A stretch of 64,000 nt of DNA, taken from Duganella sp. SG902 (lineage in GTDB: Bacteria > Pseudomonadota > Gammaproteobacteria > Burkholderiales > Burkholderiaceae_D). The notes beneath the pieces were generated by a model, which saw only the letters and a list, made by a program, of their open reading frames with translations, was not told where the DNA came from and made no database searches. The stretch spans positions 1 to 64,000 of the forward strand of contig NZ_JABMJK010000019.1 in the NCBI RefSeq assembly GCF_013376005.1, read 5' to 3'. The stretch's first letter is position 1; every line of letters starts with the position of its first letter. The position numbers and the translations under genes were made by a program. This document shows, piece after piece, positions 20,285 to 28,902 of the stretch.

Positions 20285-21658
20285 ATGAGCACACAAGCAG
20301 CCGCCGGGGGCACCCCGGCGCTACAGCAGTCGCTGGGCACCTTCCAGCTCTGGGGCATCGCGGTGGGCCTGGTCATCTCGGGCGAATATTTCGGCTGGAG
20401 CTACGGCTGGGCATCGGCCGGCACCCTGGGCTTCATCGTCACCGCGCTGTTCGTGGCGGCGATGTACATCACCTTTATTTTCAGCTTCACCGAGCTGACC
20501 ACCTCGATCCCGCACGCCGGCGGCCCGTTCGCCTACAGCAAGCGGGCGTTTGGCCCGCTGGGCGGCTACCTGGCCGGCGCCGCCACGCTGATCGAATTCG
20601 TGTTCGCGCCGCCGGCGATCGCGCTGGCCATCGGCGCCTACCTCAATGTGCAATTCCCCAACATCGATCCCAAGCTGGCGGCGGTGGGCGCCTATCTGGT
20701 GTTCATGACGCTGAACATCGTCGGCGTGCAGATCGCGGCCAGCTTTGAATTGCTGATGGCGCTGCTGGCCATCTTCGAATTGCTGGTGTTCATGGGCGTG
20801 GTGTCGCCGGGCTTTTCGATGGCCAACTTCACCAAGGGCGGCTGGTCGGGCCAGGACAGCTTCAGCGCGCTGGCCATTCCCGGCATGTTCGCCGCCATCC
20901 CGTTCGCGATCTGGTTCTTCCTGGCGATCGAAGGCGTGGCCATGGCGGCCGAGGAAGCCAAGGATCCGAAACGCTCGATTCCAATCGCCTACATCACCGG
21001 CATCATCACCCTGGTGCTGCTGGCGATCGGCGTGATGGTGTTCGCCGGCGGCGCCGGCGACTGGACCAAGCTGGCCAACATCAACGACCCGCTGCCGCAG
21101 GCCATGAAACTGATCGTCGGCGACAACAGCAAATGGCTGCACATGCTGGTGTGGCTGGGCTTGTTCGGCCTGATCGCCTCCTTCCACGGCATCATTCTCG
21201 GCTACTCGCGCCAGATCTATGCGCTGGCGCGCGAGGCCTATCTGCCGCGCTACCTGGCCGCCGTGCATCCACGCTTCAAGACGCCGCACCGCGCCATCAT
21301 TGCCGGCGGCGTGGTCGGCATCGCCGCCATCTACAGTGACGAGCTGATCAAGATTGGCGGGCAGACCCTGACCGCCAACATCGTCACCATGTCGGTGTTC
21401 GGCGCCATCACCATGTACATCATCAGCATGTTGAGCCTGTTCAAGCTGCGCCGCGCCGAGCCCCATATGGCACGGCCGTTCCGCGCTCCGTTCTATCCAC
21501 TGTTCCCTGGCATCGCCCTGGCGGGCGCCTGCGTCTGCATGGCCACCATGATCTATTACAACCCGCTGATCTTTGGCCTGTTCGCCGCCTTCCTGGCGAT
21601 CGGCTATGGCTTCTTCCTGGCCACCAAGAGCAACCGCGCGCAACACGTCACCGCTTAA
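20285..21658 (+). CDS. eat: Ethanolamine permease (APC family)
   Basis: 457 aa inner-membrane carrier with about 12 helices. The start LGTFQLWGIAVGLVISGEYFGWSYGWASAGTLGF and IPHAGGPFAYSKRAFGPLGGYLAGAATLIEFVFAPPAIALAIG are typical of the ethanolamine permease branch of APC transporters. GGAGA precedes the ATG, and TATACT at 20236-20241 is a likely -10. Neighbouring eutB and eutC and the divergent AraC gene support ethanolamine as substrate. Confidence 0.9.
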   Translation: MSTQAAAGGTPALQQSLGTFQLWGIAVGLVISGEYFGWSYGWASAGTLGFIVTALFVAAMYITFIFSFTELTTSIPHAGGPFAYSKRAFGPLGGYLAGAATLIEFVFAPPAIALAIGAYLNVQFPNIDPKLAAVGAYLVFMTLNIVGVQIAASFELLMALLAIFELLVFMGVVSPGFSMANFTKGGWSGQDSFSALAIPGMFAAIPFAIWFFLAIEGVAMAAEEAKDPKRSIPIAYITGIITLVLLAIGVMVFAGGAGDWTKLANINDPLPQAMKLIVGDNSKWLHMLVWLGLFGLIASFHGIILGYSRQIYALAREAYLPRYLAAVHPRFKTPHRAIIAGGVVGIAAIYSDELIKIGGQTLTANIVTMSVFGAITMYIISMLSLFKLRRAEPHMARPFRAPFYPLFPGIALAGACVCMATMIYYNPLIFGLFAAFLAIGYGFFLATKSNRAQHVTA

Positions 21659-21674
21659 TTTAATGGAGAAATGC

Positions 21675-22469
21675 ATGACCATCACCCGTACCCTCCTGTC
21701 CTTGCTGACCTTGCTTGCCGCCGGCGCAGCCAGCGCGGCCGAACCTGCACCTGACTGGACCGAAAGCGGCAACGTCAGCCTGGTGTCCGACTACTTGTTC
21801 CGTGGCGTCTCGCAAACCCAGGCCAAGCCCACGGTGCAGGCCACGCTCGACTTCACCCACGCCAGCGGCTGGTACGTCGGCGTATTCGGCTCGGGCGTGT
21901 CGCACGCCGCCTACAACAACGGCGGCGGCGCCGAGATCGACCTGTACGGCGGCTACCGCGCGCCGCTGGCGGATGGCACGCTGGATGCCGGCATCGTCAC
22001 CTACTGGTATCCAGGCGCCCACTACCTGGCCAGCGGCAAGGACATCAAATACCACACCCAGGACGCCAAGCTGGCCTGGAACATGGGCGCGTTCAATGTC
22101 ACCGGCTGGGTCACGCTGAGCAAGTACTGGTTCGGCTTCACGGTCGATCCGTTCAGCGGCCAGCGGGTCGATACGCGCGGCTCGGCCTACGCCGAGGTGA
22201 ACTGGAATCCCGAGCTGGCGCCCGGCCTGGTGCTCAATCTGCATGCCGGCCACCAGTCGGTGCGCAAGCTGGGGATGTACAATTTCTACGACCTCAAGGC
22301 GGGCGTGACCAAGACCGTTGGCAACTGGGCGTTTGCCGCAGCCGCCGTCTACAACAGCGGCGACGAGTCGCGCAACGGTACGCCGCTGTGGGTGTTTTAC
22401 AATGCCGACGGCAGCGGCAAATACGTCGCGCAAAAGCGTGTGCTGCTGACGGTCACCCGCAACTTCTGA
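21675..22469 (+). CDS. TorF-family putative outer-membrane porin
   Basis: 264 aa from ATG 21675 (GGAGA 5 nt upstream). The signal peptide ends near ASA-22, with AEPAPDWTESGNVSLVSDYLFRGVSQT after it. The SDYLFRGVSQT motif and alternating aromatic/polar beta strands ending in phenylalanine (TRNF) mark the TorF (Gcw_chp) family of putative porins. It sits between the permease and eutB, so it probably helps ethanolamine cross the outer membrane. That is inference. Confidence 0.82.
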   Translation: MTITRTLLSLLTLLAAGAASAAEPAPDWTESGNVSLVSDYLFRGVSQTQAKPTVQATLDFTHASGWYVGVFGSGVSHAAYNNGGGAEIDLYGGYRAPLADGTLDAGIVTYWYPGAHYLASGKDIKYHTQDAKLAWNMGAFNVTGWVTLSKYWFGFTVDPFSGQRVDTRGSAYAEVNWNPELAPGLVLNLHAGHQSVRKLGMYNFYDLKAGVTKTVGNWAFAAAAVYNSGDESRNGTPLWVFYNADGSGKYVAQKRVLLTVTRNF

Positions 22470-22492
22470 ACCAGGCAGCACGGAGGCGTAGC

Positions 22493-23884
22493 ATGAGCAG
22501 TTTTGCGCACACAGTGGGCAGCCGGACCTACCAGTTCCGCGACCTCAAGGACCTGATGGCGAAAGCCACGCCGGCCCGCTCGGGCGATTACCTGGCCGGG
22601 CTGGCGGCCGCCACCGCCGAGGAGCGCGTGGCGGCGCAGATGGCGCTGGCGGCGCTGCCGCTCAGCATCTTCCTGCAACAGGCCCTGATCCCGTACGAGG
22701 ATGACGAAGTCACCCGCCTCATCATCGACAGCCACGACCGCGCCGCCTTCGCCGCCATCGCCCATCTGACCGTGGGCGACTTCCGCAACTGGCTGCTGGG
22801 CGACGCCGCCGACAGCGCCGCGCTGGCCGCCGTCTCGCCCGGCGTCACGCCCGAGATGGCGGCGGCCGTCTCCAAGCTGATGCGGGTGCAGGACCTGATC
22901 CTGGTGGCGAAGAAATGCCATGTCACCACCGCCTTCCGCAACACCATCGGGCTGCCGGGCCGCATGTCCACCCGCCTGCAGCCCAACCACCCGACCGACG
23001 ACGCCACCGGCATCGCCGCCAGCGTGCTGGACGGCCTGCTGTACGGCAGCGGCGACGCGGTGATCGGCATCAACCCGGCCACCGATAACGTGCCGCAGGT
23101 GATCAAGATCGTCACCATGCTGGATGAAATCATCAGCCGCTACGGCATTCCCACCCAGTCCTGCGTGCTGACCCACGTCACCAACAGCCTGGCGGCGATC
23201 GAGCGCGGCGCGCCGGTGGACCTGGTGTTCCAGTCGATCGCCGGCACCGAGGCGGCCAACGCCGGCTTCGGCATCAACCTGGCGCTGCTGGCGGAGGCGC
23301 GGCAGGCGGCCTTGTCCCTGCGGCGCGGCAGCGTCGGCGACAACGTCATGTATTTTGAAACGGGGCAGGGCAGCGCCCTGTCCGCCAACGCCCACCACGG
23401 CGTCGATCAGCAGACCTGCGAGGCCCGCGCCTACGCCGTCGCGCGCGCCTATGCGCCGCTGCTGGTCAACTCGGTGGTCGGCTTCATCGGCCCGGAATAC
23501 CTATACGATGGCAAGCAGATCGTGCGCGCCGGCCTGGAGGACCATTTCTGCGCCAAGCTGCTGGGCCTGCCGATGGGCTGCGACGTTTGCTACACCAACC
23601 ATGCCGAGGCCGACCAGAACGATATGGACATCCTGCTGACCTTGCTGGGAACGGCCGGCTGCACCTTCGTCATGGGCATTCCCGGCTCGGACGACATCAT
23701 GCTCAACTATCAGACCACCTCCTTCCACGACGCGCTGTATGCGCGCCGCGTGCTGGGCCTGAAGCCGGCGCCGGAATTCGAGGCTTGGTTGCGGGAGATG
23801 GAAATCTTTACCCGCGACCCGCTGCCGACCTTGGGGCGCGCGCTGCCGCCGACCTTTGAGCGCGCCTTGCTGCGCCTGTCGTGA
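22493..23884 (+). CDS. eutB: Ethanolamine ammonia-lyase large subunit
   Basis: 463 aa. Adenosylcobalamin-dependent radical enzyme converting ethanolamine to acetaldehyde and ammonia; this subunit holds the substrate site in a TIM barrel. The start is at ATG 22493 after GGAGG. Recognisable segments are TRLQPNHPTDDATGIAASVLDGLLYGSGDAVIGINPATD, FQSIAGTEAANAGFGINL, YFETGQGSALSANAHHGVDQQT and MGCDVCYTNHAEADQNDMD. The gene for EutC follows after 10 nt. No EutA reactivase or shell gene is nearby. Confidence 0.97.
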   Translation: MSSFAHTVGSRTYQFRDLKDLMAKATPARSGDYLAGLAAATAEERVAAQMALAALPLSIFLQQALIPYEDDEVTRLIIDSHDRAAFAAIAHLTVGDFRNWLLGDAADSAALAAVSPGVTPEMAAAVSKLMRVQDLILVAKKCHVTTAFRNTIGLPGRMSTRLQPNHPTDDATGIAASVLDGLLYGSGDAVIGINPATDNVPQVIKIVTMLDEIISRYGIPTQSCVLTHVTNSLAAIERGAPVDLVFQSIAGTEAANAGFGINLALLAEARQAALSLRRGSVGDNVMYFETGQGSALSANAHHGVDQQTCEARAYAVARAYAPLLVNSVVGFIGPEYLYDGKQIVRAGLEDHFCAKLLGLPMGCDVCYTNHAEADQNDMDILLTLLGTAGCTFVMGIPGSDDIMLNYQTTSFHDALYARRVLGLKPAPEFEAWLREMEIFTRDPLPTLGRALPPTFERALLRLS

Positions 23885-23894
23885 GGGCGGCCGG

Positions 23895-24701
23895 ATGAAA
23901 GACGAACTGATCATCGCCAACCCGTGGCGCACGCTGCGCCGCTATACCGACGCCCGCATCGGCCTGGGCCGCGCCGGCGTCAGCCAGCCGACCGCTGAAC
24001 AGCTGGCCTTCCAGCTCGACCACGCGCGTGCGCGCGACGCGGTCCACACGCCGCTGGACGCCGCCGCGCTGGCGCAGGCGGTGCGCGATGACGTGCCCGC
24101 CGCGCCGCCGGTCCTGCAACTGCATAGCGCCGCCGACAGCCGCGCCGTGTATCTGCAGCGGCCCGACCTCGGCCGCCGGCTGGACGAGGCCTCGCGCCAG
24201 CAGTTGCAGGCTATGCCGCGTGACGAAGCCGGCTACGACCTGGCCTTCGTGCTGGCCGACGGCCTGTCCTCGCTGGCGCTGACGCAGAACGCCGTGCCGC
24301 TGCTGCGGGAGGTGCAGGCCCGCCTGGCGGGCGAGCAGTGGCGCCTGGCGCCGCTGAGCATCGTCCGCCAGGGCCGCGTTGCCATCGGCGACGACATCGC
24401 CCACCTGCTGAACGCGCGCTGCGTGGTGGTGCTGATCGGCGAGCGTCCCGGCCTCAGCTCGCCGGACAGCCTGGGCCTGTACCTGACCTGGGCGCCGCAG
24501 CCCGGCCTGAGCGACGCCAGCCGCAATTGCATCTCCAATGTGCGCCCGGCGGGCTTGACCTACGACGCCGCAGCGTTCAAGCTTCACTACCTGCTGTCCG
24601 AAGCGCGGCGGCGCCAGTTGTCCGGCGTCGCCCTGAAAGATGAAACCGCCGCCGAGGGCGCCAACCTGGAGGCGCCACAGCGCAATTTCCTGTTGGAGTG
24701 A
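23895..24701 (+). CDS. eutC: Ethanolamine ammonia-lyase small subunit
   Basis: 268 aa; binds cobalamin together with EutB. Family blocks: TDARIGLGRAGVSQPT near the N-terminus, LAFVLADGLSSLA, GRVAIGDDIAHLLNARCVVVLIGERPGLSSPDSLGLYLTW and SNVRPAGLTYDAAAFKLHYLL. ATG 23895 follows eutB by 10 nt with GGCCGG as a weak ribosome site, implying a shared transcript. Confidence 0.96.
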   Translation: MKDELIIANPWRTLRRYTDARIGLGRAGVSQPTAEQLAFQLDHARARDAVHTPLDAAALAQAVRDDVPAAPPVLQLHSAADSRAVYLQRPDLGRRLDEASRQQLQAMPRDEAGYDLAFVLADGLSSLALTQNAVPLLREVQARLAGEQWRLAPLSIVRQGRVAIGDDIAHLLNARCVVVLIGERPGLSSPDSLGLYLTWAPQPGLSDASRNCISNVRPAGLTYDAAAFKLHYLLSEARRRQLSGVALKDETAAEGANLEAPQRNFLLE

Positions 24702-24711
24702 GACCCGCACC

Positions 24712-25407
24712 ATGAGCCGAACCGGCCGCCTTTTCATGTTGATGGACGCCATGCGCGGCTACCGCCGCCCCGTCACCGCCGCGCGGTTGGCGGAGCAGTT
24801 GGGCGTTTCCGAACGCACCATCTATCGCGACATCCAGACCCTGGCCGGGCTGGGCGCGCCGCTGGAGGGGGAGGCCGGGGTCGGCTACATGCTCAAGGCC
24901 GGCTTCTTCCTGCCTCCCCTGATGTTTGGCCCCGACGAGCTGGAGGCGCTGGTGCTGGGCGCGCGCTGGGTGCGCCGGCAGGGCGACGAGGCGCTGGCGG
25001 CGGCGGCCAGCAACGCGCTGGCCAAGATCGCCGCCGCCACGCCCAAGGACCTGCGCGACGACATGGCCGAAACCAGCCTGTGGGTGCCGATCGGCCAGGA
25101 CCAGCAGGACGCCAGCGACATCCATGTGCGCCCCGTGCGCGAAGCCATCCGCTATCAGCATCGCCTGCGCATGTCCTACCGCGACGAGCACGGCGCGCCC
25201 TCCGACCGCGTCGTATGGCCATTCGCGCTGGCGTACTTCGAAGGCAAGCGCCTGCTGGCCGCGTGGTGCGAGATGCGCATGGCGTTCCGTCATTTCCGCA
25301 TCGACCGCATCGCCGCGGTGGAATCGCTGCGGCAGCGCTACCCGGCGCGCCGCCACGACCTGCTGAAGACCTGGCGCCAGGAACACAACCTGCGCGAAGA
25401 CTCCTGA
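24712..25407 (+). CDS. YafY-type transcriptional regulator (HTH_11 plus WYL)
   Basis: 231 aa. The N-terminal winged helix (RLFMLMDAMRGYRRPVTAARLAEQLGVSERTIYRDIQTL) is followed by a WYL-type domain (YQHRLRMSYRDEHGAPSDRVVWPFALAYFEGKRLLAAWCEMR). In this domain the usual W-Y-L appears as LAAWCEMR, with FRIDRIAAVE downstream. WYL regulators of this size often control an adjacent enzyme gene. The GST gene 57 nt downstream is the probable partner. The start was placed 10 nt after eutC. Confidence 0.85.
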   Translation: MSRTGRLFMLMDAMRGYRRPVTAARLAEQLGVSERTIYRDIQTLAGLGAPLEGEAGVGYMLKAGFFLPPLMFGPDELEALVLGARWVRRQGDEALAAAASNALAKIAAATPKDLRDDMAETSLWVPIGQDQQDASDIHVRPVREAIRYQHRLRMSYRDEHGAPSDRVVWPFALAYFEGKRLLAAWCEMRMAFRHFRIDRIAAVESLRQRYPARRHDLLKTWRQEHNLREDS

Positions 25408-25464
25408 CAAAAACTGTCGCAGCCCGGTTCTACGATGGAGACATCAACCCACCGGAGATACCAA

Positions 25465-26082
25465 ATGCGACTCTACTACCATCCCGCCTCCACTTGCTCG
25501 CGCCGTGTCATGCTGGCCGCCATCCATATGGGCACGCCGCTGGAACTGACCGAAGTCAATCTCATGAGCGAGGAAGACCGCCGCCGGCTGGTCGCGCTCA
25601 ATCCCAACAACAAGGTGCCGGTGTTGCAGGACGGCGACTTCACGCTGTGGGAATCGTGCGCCATCATGCAGTACCTGGCGGACCGTACTCACGGGCAAAC
25701 CCTGTATCCCGATAACATCATCGCGCGGGCCGACATCAACCGCTGGATGCTGTGGTCGGCCCAGCACTTCGCGCCGGCGCTGGGCGTGATCGTCTACGAG
25801 AACATCTGGAAAGGCCTGATCGGCAATGGCGGCGCGGACCCGGCGGAGATCGACCGCGCCAGCCGGCTGGTGGCGCAGTTCGCTGCCGTGCTGGAGCAGC
25901 ACCTGGCCGGCCGCGACTGGATCGTCGGCGAGCGGCTCACGCTGGCCGACTTCGCCATCGCGGCGCCGCTGACCTATATCGAGCAAGCCAAGCTGCCGGT
26001 CACGCACTACCCCAAGCTGATGGCCTGGCTGGCCCGGGTCTCCGAGCTGGACGCGTGGAAACAGACCATGCCCGCCTGGTGA
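25465..26082 (+). CDS. Glutathione S-transferase family protein
   Basis: 205 aa cytosolic. The N-terminal thioredoxin-like domain starts MRLYYHPASTCSRRVMLAA, with NPNNKVPVLQDGDFTLWESCAIMQYLAD (cis-proline and glutathione gamma-glutamyl contact ES). The C-terminal helical domain has GERLTLADFAIAAPL. ATG 25465 with GGAGA upstream is preferred over 25435. The probable role is detoxification or thiol chemistry; no substrate can be assigned. Confidence 0.9.
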   Translation: MRLYYHPASTCSRRVMLAAIHMGTPLELTEVNLMSEEDRRRLVALNPNNKVPVLQDGDFTLWESCAIMQYLADRTHGQTLYPDNIIARADINRWMLWSAQHFAPALGVIVYENIWKGLIGNGGADPAEIDRASRLVAQFAAVLEQHLAGRDWIVGERLTLADFAIAAPLTYIEQAKLPVTHYPKLMAWLARVSELDAWKQTMPAW

Positions 26083-26145
26083 TTGCATAAATACCATGCT
26101 TATGTGAAGTAACGCACAGAACGGAAGGGCGGGGCGGGGTATTCT

Positions 26146-26212
26146 GGACTCGTCTCCTCTGGAGGAGATCCCTAGTTTTGGACTTTGCCCGCTGCCCAGC
26201 GGGCTTTTTTTT
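26146..26212 (+). ncRNA. Candidate small RNA
   Basis: Between the GST gene and the convergent HDOD gene, TATTCT (26140-26145) resembles a -10. It is followed by a 6-bp stem TCTCCT/AGGAGA (26153-26158 with 26163-26168), an unpaired A/T-rich linker and a strong terminator. The first hairpin holds both a Shine-Dalgarno-like GGAGG and its complement. The region may be only the 3' UTR of the GST transcript. Confidence 0.3.
26187..26212 (+). terminator. Rho-independent terminator after the GST gene
   Basis: A seven-bp stem GCCCGCT/AGCGGGC (26187-26193 with 26198-26204), a loop of four and eight T. The U-run is on the plus strand only. Confidence 0.88.
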
Positions 26213-27047
26213 ACAGCATCAGCACCGCGTACAGCGACTGCACCTCATCGGCGGACTCGGTCATGATGGCGTGCAGCGTGCCTTCGCCCACCACGAAGTC
26301 GATGGTGCGGGCGCCCTGCAGGGTGGTGGCGCCGGGCCGCTGGTGCAGCGGCGAATGCACCGGCGCCAGATCGTTGGCCAGCAGCAGGGTGTCGCCCAGC
26401 GTTTCCGGCGGCAGCGCGCGCAAGCCTACCCACATCGACTCGATCGCCTTGAACACGCCGTCCGGCACGCCCAGATGGATCATCACGCCGCGGCCAATCT
26501 CCAGCTCGCCGTGCTCGACCCAGTCCTCCGGCTCGCCCTGCATCACTTCGGGATAGTCGCCGGCGCTGGCCAGCATGTAGAAGCCAGCCACCTCGTGCAT
26601 GATGCCGGCGAACAGCGCGGTGTCGGGATCGACGTGGGTCACGCGGCGCGCGATCACCTGCGCCAGCGCCGCCACGTGGGCGGTGTGTTCCCACAACTGG
26701 TTGATTTTCGCCGCCAGCGACGGCTCGGTCACCTGGCTGCCGATCTGGCGCACGATCACCGCCGCCACCAGCGATTGCAGCGTGCGGATGCCGAGCCGCT
26801 GCACGGCCGCGCGCACGCTGGAGATTTCGGTTCCGGAACGGTTGTAGGCCACCGAGTTGGCGATCGCCACGCTGCGCGCGGCCAGCAACGGATCGGCCTG
26901 GATCAGCCTGGCGGCCGCTTCCACATGACAGTCGGGGTCATTGAGCGCCTGCTGCAGGCGCAGCGAGGCGTTGACGTTGGCCGGGAACGTGAGTTCTCCC
27001 CGGCTCGCCTGAGCAGCGATAGTCCTGAAGGCGTCGAGTCTGTCCAT
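26211..27047 (-). CDS. HDOD domain protein
   Basis: 278 aa from ATG 27047 (an in-frame TTG lies 6 nt upstream). The HDOD fold is visible: ANVNASLRLQQALNDPDCHVEAAARLIQADPLLAARSVAIANS, VRAAVQRLGIRTLQSLVAAVIVRQ and HTAHVAALAQVIARR, with a partial HD-like FAGIMHEVAGFYML. HDOD proteins are non-catalytic or weakly catalytic relatives of HD-domain phosphohydrolases that work in signalling and motility control. A perfect TATAAT lies only about 9 nt before the ATG, so the mRNA may be leaderless. Confidence 0.85.
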   Translation of the reverse strand: MDRLDAFRTIAAQASRGELTFPANVNASLRLQQALNDPDCHVEAAARLIQADPLLAARSVAIANSVAYNRSGTEISSVRAAVQRLGIRTLQSLVAAVIVRQIGSQVTEPSLAAKINQLWEHTAHVAALAQVIARRVTHVDPDTALFAGIMHEVAGFYMLASAGDYPEVMQGEPEDWVEHGELEIGRGVMIHLGVPDGVFKAIESMWVGLRALPPETLGDTLLLANDLAPVHSPLHQRPGATTLQGARTIDFVVGEGTLHAIMTESADEVQSLYAVLML

Positions 27048-27055
27048 GCTCAAAA

Positions 27056-27061
27056 ATTATA
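27056..27061 (-). promoter_or_regulatory. TATAAT -10 box of the HDOD gene
   Basis: TATAAT reads on the minus strand 9-14 nt upstream of the ATG. A transcription start at the usual distance would fall at or within 2 nt of the start codon. Confidence 0.5.
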
Positions 27062-27145
27062 CTCAAAATATTGCCATGCGGCACTTTTTCTGAAAATACT
27101 TTTTGCGGCGTGGATTTCACCCAACAGCGCCTTGTGAGTGGGCGC

Positions 27146-27427
27146 TTACTGCTCGCTGAAGATCGCGTCGCAGCCTTCCACCGGCTCGTCGGTGTCCTGC
27201 AGCTCGTCGACCAGGTCGAGGTCGAACAGTTCCTCCACCGCGTTCATGAAGCTGTTGTGGGTGCTCGCGCCGATCAGGCGGTAGATTTCACCGTCCTCGT
27301 TGCGCACGCCGACGATCAGCGCCTCCTGGCGCACTTCGTCGGCCGGCGCCACGTCCAGCAGCAGGTTGCCGATGATGTGTTTGTCGAATTTGGCAGGCTT
27401 TTTGCCTTCCAGCAGAGAGGTTTTCAA
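27146..27427 (-). CDS. Small acidic protein of unknown function
   Basis: 93 aa from a TTG start with a good AAGGA Shine-Dalgarno 7 nt upstream; no ATG is available in frame. There is no signal peptide or membrane segment. The middle (EALIVGVRNEDGEIYRLIGASTHNSFMNAVEELFDL) looks like a small alpha/beta domain, and the C-terminus is strongly acidic. It lies 18 nt downstream of a MarR gene and is probably its cotranscribed partner. I do not recognise the family. Confidence 0.65.
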   Translation of the reverse strand: MKTSLLEGKKPAKFDKHIIGNLLLDVAPADEVRQEALIVGVRNEDGEIYRLIGASTHNSFMNAVEELFDLDLVDELQDTDEPVEGCDAIFSEQ

Positions 27428-27445
27428 ATCTGTTTCCTTGGTGTT

Positions 27446-27907
27446 TTAATCGCAGTCATGGGTGGACGGCGTTCCAGTCTGGCCGGCCATGATGACAGTT
27501 TTAAGCGCGGACAGGGTTTTTTCAAGCTGCGCGAAGTCGTCGTCGGTGTAATGGGCGAACACTTTGCCGCTTTGCGAGATCACTTCCGGGAACACGGTGC
27601 GGAAGGTCCGCTCGCCGTCCTCGGTCAGCTTCACAAAGAAGGAACGCTTGTCGCAATCGTTGCGCTGACGTTCCACCAGCCCTTTTTGCTCGAGCCGCTC
27701 GATCACCCCGGTGAGGGTGCCCTTGGTGATCAAGGTCTTGTCGCCCAGTTCCTTATAGGACATGCCGGGGGTGTTGCCCAGCGTGGCGATGATGTCGAAT
27801 TGCGCATGCGTCAAACCGCTCCGGCGCACGTACTCGCCGGAGAGCCGTTCGTAGCCCTGCATGCATTCGGCCAGCAGCCGTATGCTTTTCAAGAATCGTT
27901 CACCCAT
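27446..27907 (-). CDS. MarR-family transcriptional regulator
   Basis: 153 aa winged-helix dimer. The DNA-binding core is LTHAQFDIIATLGNTPGMSYKELGDKTLITKGTLTGVIERLEQKGLVERQRNDCDKRSFFVKLTEDG, with the D/R wing (NDCDKRS). It probably represses its own operon and perhaps the divergent DMT exporter 48 nt away. Ligand unknown. Confidence 0.92.
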   Translation of the reverse strand: MGERFLKSIRLLAECMQGYERLSGEYVRRSGLTHAQFDIIATLGNTPGMSYKELGDKTLITKGTLTGVIERLEQKGLVERQRNDCDKRSFFVKLTEDGERTFRTVFPEVISQSGKVFAHYTDDDFAQLEKTLSALKTVIMAGQTGTPSTHDCD

Positions 27908-27955
27908 GGGACGTGATTATAGCCGCTTCGCACCGGGCTTTCCGGCGGTTACACT

Positions 27956-28897
27956 ATGCGCACGCCAATCAAAAGAACAATGATGCCTGTACATCTGCGC
28001 GGCATAGCCGCTTTGCTGCTAGTCACCCTGGTCTGGGGCACGACCTTCCCCGCGATGAAGAATATGACCGGCTACCTGTCGGCCAGCTGGATCGTGCTGT
28101 GCCGCTTCGCGCTGGCCGGCGCGCTGCTGCTGCCCTTCCTGTGGGGCGTGCGCTGGCGCGACCTGCGCTGGGGCATCCTGGCCGGCGTGGTGTTGTTCCT
28201 GTGCTACGTGTTCCAGATCGAGGGGCTGGCGCTGACCAGCTCCAACCGCAACGCCTTCATCTGCGGCCTGAACGTGCTGGTGCCGCCGCTGATCGGCGTG
28301 GCGCTGGGCGCGCGGCTCGAGCGCCGCATCGCCGGCGCGTTGCTGCTGTCGGTCGCGGGCCTGTTCGCGCTGTGCTGGGAAGGCGGTTTCAGCTGGGGCC
28401 GCGGCGACACGCTGGCGCTGCTGTGCGCGCTGTTCTTCGGCATCTACGTCAAGCTGATGGAGTCGTTCACGCGCAAGGTGGACAAGCTGATGGCGCTGAC
28501 GGCGTCGCAAATTGTCACCGTGGCGGTGTGCGCGGCCGTCTGGCTGCTGCTCACCGAGGTGCCGCTGGGACTGGCCGAGCGCGCGCGGGACTTGCCGGAC
28601 TATATCGCCTACATCCGCAAGGGGCTGGAGATGTACAGCGTCAACCTGATCTATTTGGGCGTGATCGCGACCGCCGCCATCATCTCGCTGCAAACCTGGG
28701 GCCAGAGCCATAGCAGCGCCAACGAGGCGGCCGTGATCTACGCGTTCGAGCCGGGCTGTGCCGCCATCTTCGCCTATTTCTGGCTGGGCGAGACGCTGGC
28801 CTGGAACGGCTTGCTCGGCGCGGCGCTGTTGATCTCCGGTATGATAGCGAGCCAATGGAGCACCGAGCGTCCCGCGACGGTCCTGGCGCCGGAGTAG
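27956..28897 (+). CDS. DMT-superfamily transporter (two EamA domains)
   Basis: 313 aa with about 10 helices in two EamA repeats (TLVWGTTFPAMKNMTGYLSASWIVLCRFALAG; NEAAVIYAFEPGCAAIFAYFWLGETL). It is probably an exporter of an amino acid or other metabolite. ATGs at 27980 and 27983 are alternative starts, since TACACT at 27950-27955 may be the -10 box. The stop is 5 nt before the argR-like gene, so the two are likely cotranscribed; an arginine-related substrate is possible but unproven. Confidence 0.85.
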   Translation: MRTPIKRTMMPVHLRGIAALLLVTLVWGTTFPAMKNMTGYLSASWIVLCRFALAGALLLPFLWGVRWRDLRWGILAGVVLFLCYVFQIEGLALTSSNRNAFICGLNVLVPPLIGVALGARLERRIAGALLLSVAGLFALCWEGGFSWGRGDTLALLCALFFGIYVKLMESFTRKVDKLMALTASQIVTVAVCAAVWLLLTEVPLGLAERARDLPDYIAYIRKGLEMYSVNLIYLGVIATAAIISLQTWGQSHSSANEAAVIYAFEPGCAAIFAYFWLGETLAWNGLLGAALLISGMIASQWSTERPATVLAPE

Positions 28898-28902
28898 TCC
28901 AG

